Shown here: piece after piece, positions 49,123-54,286 of the stretch
Numbering within the stretch: position 1 is the first letter of the stretch
How the letters are laid out: every line of letters starts with the position of its first letter
NCBI GenBank assembly: GCA_035709005.1
Contig: DASTFB010000022.1
Location: 1-54,286 of the forward strand
Source: Candidatus Methylomirabilota bacterium
GTDB lineage: Bacteria > Methylomirabilota > Methylomirabilia > Rokubacteriales > CSP1-6
Reading direction: 5' to 3'
DNA length: 54,286 bases
Program-made: the position numbers and the translations under genes
Notes under the pieces: generated by a model
Databases searched by the model: none
What the model was told of the DNA's origin: nothing
The model's input: only the letters and a program-made list of their open reading frames with translations

Positions 49123-49932
49123 TCAAGTCGAGAAGAACTCCAGCATCAGGCGATTGACCTCGGGGGCGTTCTCGTACGCGGACCAGTGGCCGGCCCGGGG
49201 AATCCGGTGGACATCGAGCGTGCCCACGGCCTGGCGGATCTCGCCGATCATCAACGCGGCCGGACGCCACGGGAAATCGTCGCGCTCACCCCAGAGCAGG
49301 CGGACCCGACACGTGAGCTGGGCCAGGTCGTCCAGGAGGGTGCCGCCGCCGCTCACCTTGCGGCTGTTGAATCGCGTTCGCCGCACGCACTCGGCCTGGA
49401 GATCGACGGTGTCCTCGCCCACGCTGGCCGGATCGCTCAGCATGTTGACGAGCAGGTTGTGCCGGCAGATCGCGCGGAAGCCCTTCTCGTCGTCCCCGGC
49501 CTCGCGGTAGCTGCGCGTCGGCCGATCGGCAAATCGCCGCGGTGGGAAGCCCGCCGGTGAGACCAGGCACAGGTGCGTGACCCGCGGGGCCAGCCGCCGG
49601 GCCAGGTTGGCGGCGATGGCGCCGCCGAACGAGAACCCGGCCAAGCGCAGAGGGGCACGGCCGGGGAACATCTCGATGAACAGCGCGTGCACGAGGTCGA
49701 GATACTCCGGGCCGGTCGTGTCGCGAGCCACCGGCGCCGAGGCGCCATAGGCGGGATGATCGAGCGCGTGTACGGTGAAGCGGGTGGCCAGGGGCTCGAC
49801 GTTCCGGATCCAGTGCTTCCAGGAGCCCATGCCGCCGTGAAAGAGGACGACGTCCGGCCCGCTGCCGCGCCGGTGCACGGCCATCGGAAGGCCATCGCTG
49901 CCGCTCATCGGGGCCTGCTCATCGGCCCGCAT
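49123..49932 (-). CDS. Alpha/beta hydrolase (Ser-Asp-His type)
   Basis: This is a 269-residue hydrolase with a full triad: Ser in LAGFSFGGAIAAN, Asp in LLWGERDDFP and His in IPRAGHWSAYE. The oxyanion region is DVVLFHGGMGSWKHW. The pattern of a mobile lid (residues 130-200) and the G-E-R-D-D motif resemble meta-cleavage product hydrolases such as MhpC/BphD, suggesting C-C bond cleavage of a ring-fission product, but specificity is not proven. The annotated ATG at 49932 is immediately after a TAGACT box; ATG 49908 (MSGSDG) is an alternative start. Confidence 0.85.
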   Translation of the reverse strand: MRADEQAPMSGSDGLPMAVHRRGSGPDVVLFHGGMGSWKHWIRNVEPLATRFTVHALDHPAYGASAPVARDTTGPEYLDLVHALFIEMFPGRAPLRLAGFSFGGAIAANLARRLAPRVTHLCLVSPAGFPPRRFADRPTRSYREAGDDEKGFRAICRHNLLVNMLSDPASVGEDTVDLQAECVRRTRFNSRKVSGGGTLLDDLAQLTCRVRLLWGERDDFPWRPAALMIGEIRQAVGTLDVHRIPRAGHWSAYENAPEVNRLMLEFFST

Positions 49933-49964
49933 AGTCTACGCGCGATTCCTGCATCGGGCCGACG

Positions 49965-49993
49965 TTGCTCATCCCCGCCCGGCGGCCTATGCT
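49965..49993 (+). promoter_or_regulatory. Predicted promoter of the hydroxyacid dehydrogenase gene
   Basis: TTGCTC (49965-49970) and TATGCT (49988-49993) with a 17-base spacer lie 31 bases upstream of the ATG at 50025, followed by the ribosome site GAGGAGG. The TATGCT hexamer is the same as in the promoter at 10421-10426. Confidence 0.4.
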
Positions 49994-50024
49994 GTCGAAC
50001 ACGCACCACCGAGGAGGATCGGAC

Positions 50025-50924
50025 ATGGCGCTCACCACGGGCTTCATCGGCGTCGGCAACATGGGCAACCCCATGGCCTTCAACGTCCTCAAGGCCGGCT
50101 TCGCAATGACGGTCTTCGATCTCGACGCCCGGGCCATGGACAATCTCATCCAGGCCGGCGCCCGCAAGGCCGCCGCGGCGCCGGAGGTCGTCGACGGCGC
50201 CGACATCGTGCTGACCTCGCTGCCGGCCTCGCCCGACGTCGAGGCCGTCTACCTGGAGCCCGGCGGCCTGGTGGACCGCGCCCGACCGGGCACGATCCTC
50301 GTCGACCTGAGCAGTGTCCTGCCCTCGACGCCGCGGAAGATCGCGCCCCGGGCCAAGGCGCGCGGCGTGCAGTTCCTGGAAGCGCCGGTGAGCGGCGGCG
50401 TCAGCGGGGCCCGGGCCGCCACCCTGGCCATCATGGTGGGCGGCGACGCCGAGCCGCTGTCGCGCGCTCAGCCCGTGCTCCGGGCCATCGGCCCCAACAT
50501 CTTTCACGTCGGCCCGGCCGGCGCCGGCAACACCATGAAGGCCATCAACAACATGATGGCGTGCGTGAACAGCCTGGCCATGATGGAAGGGCTGGTGCTC
50601 GGGGTGAAGGCCGGGCTCGACCCGATGACGATCTACGACGTCGTGAAGGCGAGCAGCGGCGGCAGCAAGGCGCTGGAGCGCATTCCTCGCGCGCTCGTGC
50701 CCCGCGACTTCGCGCCGGGCTTCAAGGTAGCCCTGATGAACAAGGACCTCGACACGTTCAACGCCATCGCCCGCGAGCTACACGTGCCGGTGAGTTTCTC
50801 CAACGTCGCCCAGCGCTACGAGCAGGCGGCGCTGGCGGCCGGCCTGGGCGAGCAGGACACCAGCGTGGTCCTCACGATCATCGAGCGCCTGGCCGCCACG
50901 CAGGTCCCCGGCAAGACGCCCTGA
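50025..50924 (+). CDS. NAD(P)-dependent beta-hydroxyacid dehydrogenase (3-hydroxyisobutyrate dehydrogenase-like)
   Basis: This is a 299-residue protein. The Rossmann loop is TGFIGVGNMGNPMAFNVLKA, the substrate motif EAPVSGGVSGARAATLAIMV carries the conserved S-G-G, the catalytic Lys is in NTMKAINNMMACVN, and FKVALMNKDLDTFNAIA is the C-terminal signature. The family oxidises 3-hydroxyisobutyrate, tartronate semialdehyde or 2-hydroxy-3-oxoacids. GAGGAGG precedes ATG 50025. It is convergent with the aldo/keto reductase, 25 bases apart. Physiological substrate unknown. Confidence 0.9.
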   Translation: MALTTGFIGVGNMGNPMAFNVLKAGFAMTVFDLDARAMDNLIQAGARKAAAAPEVVDGADIVLTSLPASPDVEAVYLEPGGLVDRARPGTILVDLSSVLPSTPRKIAPRAKARGVQFLEAPVSGGVSGARAATLAIMVGGDAEPLSRAQPVLRAIGPNIFHVGPAGAGNTMKAINNMMACVNSLAMMEGLVLGVKAGLDPMTIYDVVKASSGGSKALERIPRALVPRDFAPGFKVALMNKDLDTFNAIARELHVPVSFSNVAQRYEQAALAAGLGEQDTSVVLTIIERLAATQVPGKTP

Positions 50925-50949
50925 GCGTCGAGAGCCATCGCGGCTCTCC

Positions 50950-51777
50950 TCAGCTGGCCAGCACCTCGATCGCCTCCACCTCGCCAGGGGAGAGCGTCAG
51001 GCCGTGGCTGGCCAGATCCTGCTTCATGTGTTCGGCATCGGACGTGCCCGTCAGCGGCAGCATCCCCACGGCCCGGGCGAAGCGGAACACGACCTGGGCC
51101 GGCGTGGCCCTCAGGCGGTGGGCGAGCTCGCCCACGAACGGGTGGCTCACCACCTCTCGGTTGGCAGTGAGCAACGAGAAGCCCTGGTAGATGATCCGGT
51201 GCTCATGGCAGAACGCGCGGACCGCCCGGTCCCAGCCGAAGCGGGCGAAGCACCGGTTCTGGACGAAGGCCGGCGCCGCCACCCCCAGGGCCGCCATCTG
51301 CTGGAGGTGCCGCAGCGAAACGTTGCTCACGCCCAGATAGCGCGTGCGCCCGGCGTCGCGCTCCTTCACCATGGCCGCCCACACCTCGCTGTCCTCGTTG
51401 GTCCAATCGCGCCCGGAGGCGGGCCCGTGCAGCACGTAGCTGTCGACGTGGTCCGTCCCGAGGTGCTCGAGCGAGCTGGCCATCGATTGCGCGACCTGCG
51501 TGGCGAGATCAGCCGACGGGTCATAGGGCAACCGGTGGTCCTGACCGTCCACGTACGTGAACTTCGTCTGTAAGAAAAGGTCGGCGCGCGTCACCACGCC
51601 TGCGCGGTAGGCGGCCGCCAGCCCCTCGCCCACGCCGGCCTCGAAGTAGTGCCGCCGTTGGTTGGCGGTGTCGATGCCCCGAAAGCCCATGCGGAGGGCC
51701 AGTTCGGTGAGCGCCGGCGTCCGGTCCTCCTTCCACGCCGTGCCGTAGAGAAAATCAGGGATGGGTCCAGTGGTCAT
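50950..51777 (-). CDS. Aldo/keto reductase
   Basis: This is a 275-residue TIM-barrel reductase. IPDFLYGTAWKEDRTPALTE opens the barrel, GFRGIDTANQRRHYFEAGVG contains the catalytic Asp and Tyr (Y in HYFEAG), FLQTKFTYV the Lys, and DSYVLHGPASG the His. VGMLPLTGTSDAEHMKQDLA is the NADPH region (usual I-P-G-x-x). No export signal, unlike the Tat aldo/keto reductase at 19450. The H-R-R-H-Y-F-E motif is of the AKR type common in fungi and actinobacteria. It lies 11 bases after the amidohydrolase gene on the same strand, so the pair is an operon. Confidence 0.88.
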   Translation of the reverse strand: MTTGPIPDFLYGTAWKEDRTPALTELALRMGFRGIDTANQRRHYFEAGVGEGLAAAYRAGVVTRADLFLQTKFTYVDGQDHRLPYDPSADLATQVAQSMASSLEHLGTDHVDSYVLHGPASGRDWTNEDSEVWAAMVKERDAGRTRYLGVSNVSLRHLQQMAALGVAAPAFVQNRCFARFGWDRAVRAFCHEHRIIYQGFSLLTANREVVSHPFVGELAHRLRATPAQVVFRFARAVGMLPLTGTSDAEHMKQDLASHGLTLSPGEVEAIEVLAS

Positions 51778-51788
51778 GCCGTGGCCGG

Positions 51789-52925
51789 TTAGCCCTCGAC
51801 TCCGAGCAGCCTGGCCGCCGTTCCCCCCAGCATTGCCACCCGCTCAGCGTCGCGCAGCCCCGGCGTGCTGAGGATGTGATCCACCGCGGTCTTCGTCCAC
51901 GGGAAGGGATAGTCGGTGCCCATGACGATCTGGCCCGATCCCGTCTCGGCCACCAGGTGGCGCAGGGCTTCCGGCGTGAACACGAGCGAATCGAAGTACA
52001 GGTGCCGCAGATACTCCGTCGGCTTCCGCTTGAGCGCTCTGGTGACCCGGTCGGGGAAGGTCCAGCCCACCGCGTCCGAGCGCGCGGCGTAGGACGGCAG
52101 GTAGCCGCCGCCGTGCGCCGCGCAGATCTTCAGCCCGGGGAAGCGGTCGAGCGTTCCCTCGAAGATCAGGTGCGAGAGCGCGATCGTCGTCTCCAGCGGA
52201 TTGCCGATGACGTTCTCCAGGCCGCCGCTGCCCTTGAGCCGCGCGCCCAGCTCGGTCGGAGCGCCCGTCACCTGGGGATGGATGAAGACCAGCACCCCGA
52301 GCTGCTCGGCTTTGGCCCAGAACGGGTGGAACTTCGGGTCGGCCAGCTCGGCGCCGTTGACGCTGCCGCCGATGCCGGCCCCCCGCAGCCCGTACCGCTT
52401 GACCCCTTCCTCGAGCTGGTCGGCGGCGAGGTCCGGATGCTGCAGGGCCACGGACGCGAAGGCGACGAACCGATCCGGGTGCGTGGCGCAGAACTCCGCG
52501 AGCCGCTCGTTCTGGATGCGGATGAGCTTCTCGGCGACGTCGCGATCCGCCGTGTACCAGTAGGGGTTGATGCTGAGGGCTTCCACATCGATGCCCTGCT
52601 CATCCATCGCGCGGATCCGGTCCGCGACCCGCGCCATCAGCAGGCCTTCCGCCTCCACCTTCCTGCCCATCAGGGCCATCGCCTCGGGCACCGCGCAATG
52701 CGCGTGCACGTCGATCGTCCTCACCCGCCGGCCGTTCACCACGACCTCGCGGCGGCGCAGCTGCGTCTGTCGCGCTCCCGCGGCGTGCCTTCGAGCCCTC
52801 GCGGGCACCTGGGCCCGCGGCGCCGACCGGGAGCGAGTCCGACCTCGCGACGCCGCCCGGGCCAACGCAGCGCTCAGCACATTGCAGTCGACAAAGGTGA
52901 TGCCGGGTTCCCTGGGAGCGTTCAT
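51789..52925 (-). CDS. Amidohydrolase_2 family protein (ACMSD-like) with an odd N-terminal extension
   Basis: This is a 378-residue metal-dependent TIM-barrel hydrolase or decarboxylase. From about residue 62 the sequence is normal: VNGRRVRTIDVHAHC with the H-x-H metal pair, LGVLVFIHPQ and ICAAHGGGYLPSY metal His residues and IVMGTDYPFPW with the Asp. The fold includes 2-amino-3-carboxymuconate-6-semialdehyde decarboxylase and related decarboxylases. The first ~60 residues are atypical: EPGITFVDCNVLSAALARAA, then an Arg/Ala-rich run (SRGRTRSRSAPRAQVPARAR). The strong GGAGGAG site before ATG 52925 supports this start, but GTG 52742 would give a standard-length protein. Confidence 0.82.
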   Translation of the reverse strand: MNAPREPGITFVDCNVLSAALARAASRGRTRSRSAPRAQVPARARRHAAGARQTQLRRREVVVNGRRVRTIDVHAHCAVPEAMALMGRKVEAEGLLMARVADRIRAMDEQGIDVEALSINPYWYTADRDVAEKLIRIQNERLAEFCATHPDRFVAFASVALQHPDLAADQLEEGVKRYGLRGAGIGGSVNGAELADPKFHPFWAKAEQLGVLVFIHPQVTGAPTELGARLKGSGGLENVIGNPLETTIALSHLIFEGTLDRFPGLKICAAHGGGYLPSYAARSDAVGWTFPDRVTRALKRKPTEYLRHLYFDSLVFTPEALRHLVAETGSGQIVMGTDYPFPWTKTAVDHILSTPGLRDAERVAMLGGTAARLLGVEG

Positions 52926-53007
52926 GGTCTCCTCCGTAGTGCGCGCAGCGTATCACACGCGTGCGAGCGGGCGCAGACGAGGCATGGCGTGCCGGGCCCG
53001 TTCGTGC

Positions 53008-53013
53008 TAAGGT
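53008..53013 (+). promoter_or_regulatory. Extended -10 box (TGC TAAGGT) at the solute-binding protein start
   Basis: TAAGGT preceded by TG and one base gives an extended -10. It ends 8 bases before the ATG at 53022, with no ribosome site between, again suggesting a leaderless message. Confidence 0.4.
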
Positions 53014-53021
53014 CCGGCGCC

Positions 53022-53762
53022 ATGGCTACCCAAATTTCCGCCACCGTGAGATCCGAGCTGGCTCCGACGGGCACGCTGCGCGTCGGGCTCAACCATGGCA
53101 ACTTCCTGCTCGTCACCCCCGGCTCGTCGGCGAGCGACCCGCGCGGCGTGGCCCCGGATCTGGCCCGGGAGCTGGGTCGGCGTCTGGGCGTGCCCGTCGA
53201 GTTCATCCGGTTCGACACCGCGGGCGGCCTGGCCGACGGGGCGCGGACCGGCGCCTGGGACGTCGCCTTCCTCGGGGCCGAGCCCCAGCGCGCGAATGAG
53301 ATCGCGTTCACCGCGGCGTATCTGGAGATTCCCGCGACGTACCTCGTGCCCGCCGGCTCGCCGATCCGCTCGGTCGCCGACGTGGACCGGCCGGGCGTGC
53401 GCATCGCCGTCTCCGAGAAGAGCGCCTACGAGCTCTATCTCAGCCGCACCCTGAAACAGGCGCAGCTGCTGCGGACCAAGGGCATCGACGGCTCGTTCGA
53501 GCTGTTCGTGGCCGACAAGCTCGAGGCCCTGGCCGGCCTCAAGCCCAGGCTGCTGACGGACGTTCAGAAGCTGCCGGGGGCCCGCCTGCTCGAGGGGCAG
53601 TTCACCGCGGTCCAGCAAGCGATCGGCACACCGAAAGGCCGCGAGGCGGGCGCGAAGTACCTGCGCGAGTTCGTCGAGGACGTCAAGGCCTCGGGGCTGG
53701 TGGCCGAGGCCATCACCCGGAACGCCGTCCAGGGCGTCTCCGTCGCGCCGCCCGCGCGCTAG
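53022..53762 (+). CDS. Family 3 periplasmic-type solute-binding protein without a visible signal peptide
   Basis: This is a 246-residue PBP2-fold protein. TGTLRVGLNHGNFLLVTP is the N-terminal lobe start, GVAPDLARELGRRLGVPVEF the amino-acid-binding-protein signature, DVAFLGAEPQRANEIAFTAA the ligand region, and RIAVSEKSAYELYLSRTLKQ the second lobe. The family binds polar amino acids or related acids for ABC transporters or acts as enzyme or sensor. The predicted N-terminus MATQISATVRSELAP has no hydrophobic signal; the protein may be cytoplasmic or the start misplaced. No permease or ATPase gene follows, so its transport partner is not here. Confidence 0.8.
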   Translation: MATQISATVRSELAPTGTLRVGLNHGNFLLVTPGSSASDPRGVAPDLARELGRRLGVPVEFIRFDTAGGLADGARTGAWDVAFLGAEPQRANEIAFTAAYLEIPATYLVPAGSPIRSVADVDRPGVRIAVSEKSAYELYLSRTLKQAQLLRTKGIDGSFELFVADKLEALAGLKPRLLTDVQKLPGARLLEGQFTAVQQAIGTPKGREAGAKYLREFVEDVKASGLVAEAITRNAVQGVSVAPPAR

Positions 53763-54104
53763 AGTCCCATTCCAGGGCACTCAAGCGGCTCAATAAAAGC
53801 CGGCCTGCTCAACTCGCATGAGGATTCGGATTAGTAGTCCGATACCTCGTCAGTAGCGACGCGAGGTTACGCGGTGGTTTCCTCTGGCGATGCTACACAC
53901 CACCACGGGTAGTGTGCGGCTGCTACAAACCTCGAAGCGGTTCGCGCTCTATTCGGCTCGTCCGGTGGTGGATGGGGCTCGACGACATGCCGTGTGGGGT
54001 GGGGCCATGCGACCCGCCCCTACGGGGGGATAAAGCGATCAGCGAGCGAGCGGTGTCCACTTCGCAGGTGTGCGCCAAAAACCACGGGGACTCTTGGGGC
54101 GCCG
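53763..54104. other. 342-base non-coding gap
   Basis: I find no supported gene, tRNA or repeat here. Two short hairpins stand out: tcgga/tccga near 53827-53843 and acctcg/cgaggt near 53845-53868, directly downstream of the binding-protein gene; they could end its transcript, but no T-run is present. The sequence is less GC-rich than the coding parts. Confidence 0.4.
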
Positions 54105-54286
54105 CTATTCGATCACCTGATCCGCCCGCAGCAGGAGCGACGGCGGGATGGTGAGGCCGAGGGCGCGGGCGGTCTTGAGGTTGATCACCAGTTCAAACTT
54201 CGTCGGTTGCTCGATGGGGATGTCGGCCGGGTTTGTGCCGTGTAGAATCTTGTCGACGAAGACCGCTGACCGGCGCCAAAGATCGA
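54105..54286 (-). CDS. ABC transporter substrate-binding protein (PF04392/TrpX-like), C-terminal end; 5' part beyond window
   Basis: The complement strand from the window edge to a TAG at 54107-54105 reads [20 protein letters not shown], then [20 protein letters not shown] and [19 protein letters not shown]. This is the very conserved C-terminus of PF04392-type substrate-binding proteins (aromatic amino-acid or organic solute binders), present in many copies in this kind of genome. The beginning, including the lipoprotein or Sec signal, lies outside the window. The substrate cannot be deduced from the tail. Confidence 0.85.
   Translation of the reverse strand, partial: DLWRRSAVFVDKILHGTNPADIPIEQPTKFELVINLKTARALGLTIPPSLLLRADQVIE

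Noticed and set aside
53820-53870. Possible tRNA or small RNA from the two neighbouring hairpins
   Set aside because: No T-loop sequence, acceptor stem or anticodon arm can be built; the stems have only 5-6 pairs.

Overview
This is a gene-dense, very GC-rich bacterial chromosome segment with no tRNA, rRNA, CRISPR array or intact mobile element that I can recognise. GTG starts, 4-base ATGA/GTGA overlaps and overlapping convergent genes are common. The mix of genes (paired hydantoinase A/B, tandem NIPSNAP proteins, LLM flavin oxidoreductases, TauD-like dioxygenases, many solute-binding proteins) resembles uncultured soil or groundwater lineages such as Candidatus Rokubacteria/Methylomirabilota. 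That assignment is an inference from gene content; there is no marker gene here.

Layout. 1-2.65 kb is gene debris: an HNH nuclease tail, a solute-binding protein with internal deletions running in frame into a permease tail, the last codons of a TPR-containing cyclase-type regulator, and a frameshifted unknown. 2.65-5.8 kb is a small ring-cleavage operon (LigB-type dioxygenase, cupin, Cys-type alpha/beta hydrolase) divergent from a tandem NIPSNAP gene. 5.8-10.4 kb is a two-gene signalling operon: an MBL-fold hydrolase fused to a receiver domain, then a large hybrid histidine kinase. 10.5-17.1 kb is a four-gene operon: hydantoinase A and B, a type I phosphodiesterase and a Gfo/Idh/MocA oxidoreductase. 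17.1-19.4 kb holds an SLC13-type transporter and a voltage-gated K+ channel. 19.4-22.5 kb holds a Tat-exported aldo/keto reductase and one ORF joining an ATP/ADP-translocase-like carrier to a Tat-signal oxidoreductase. 22.5-28.3 kb holds an exonuclease, a peroxiredoxin interrupted by TGA, DoxX, a lectin-like protein, a YciI protein, an aminotransferase and a DHA2-type exporter. 28.3-30.5 kb looks less GC-rich and carries small or degraded genes. 30.7-35 kb holds a CPA2 antiporter, an alcohol dehydrogenase, two small proteins and an N-formylglutamate amidohydrolase-like enzyme. 35-53.8 kb is a catabolic region: symporter with tiny partner, SDRs, FAH hydrolase, two TauD dioxygenases, amidase, group-D flavin enzyme, exporter, LLM oxidoreductase, SMP-30, VOC, NIPSNAP, hydrolases, a beta-hydroxyacid dehydrogenase, an aldo/keto reductase, an amidohydrolase and a solute-binding protein. 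The right edge cuts a PF04392-type substrate-binding protein.

The strongest hidden signal is at 23380-24144. A membrane-anchored peroxiredoxin-like protein has TGA exactly where its relatives have the first Cys of a CxxC redox motif (reads Trp-TGA-Pro-Phe-Cys). The reading frame continues with a normal thioredoxin-fold C-terminus, and a bulged hairpin with a GGTC apical loop starts 12 bases after the TGA. This is best read as a selenocysteine protein with a bacterial SECIS element. A second recurring theme is -10-like hexamers placed 6-9 bases from start codons at several closely spaced divergent gene pairs, suggesting leaderless transcripts.
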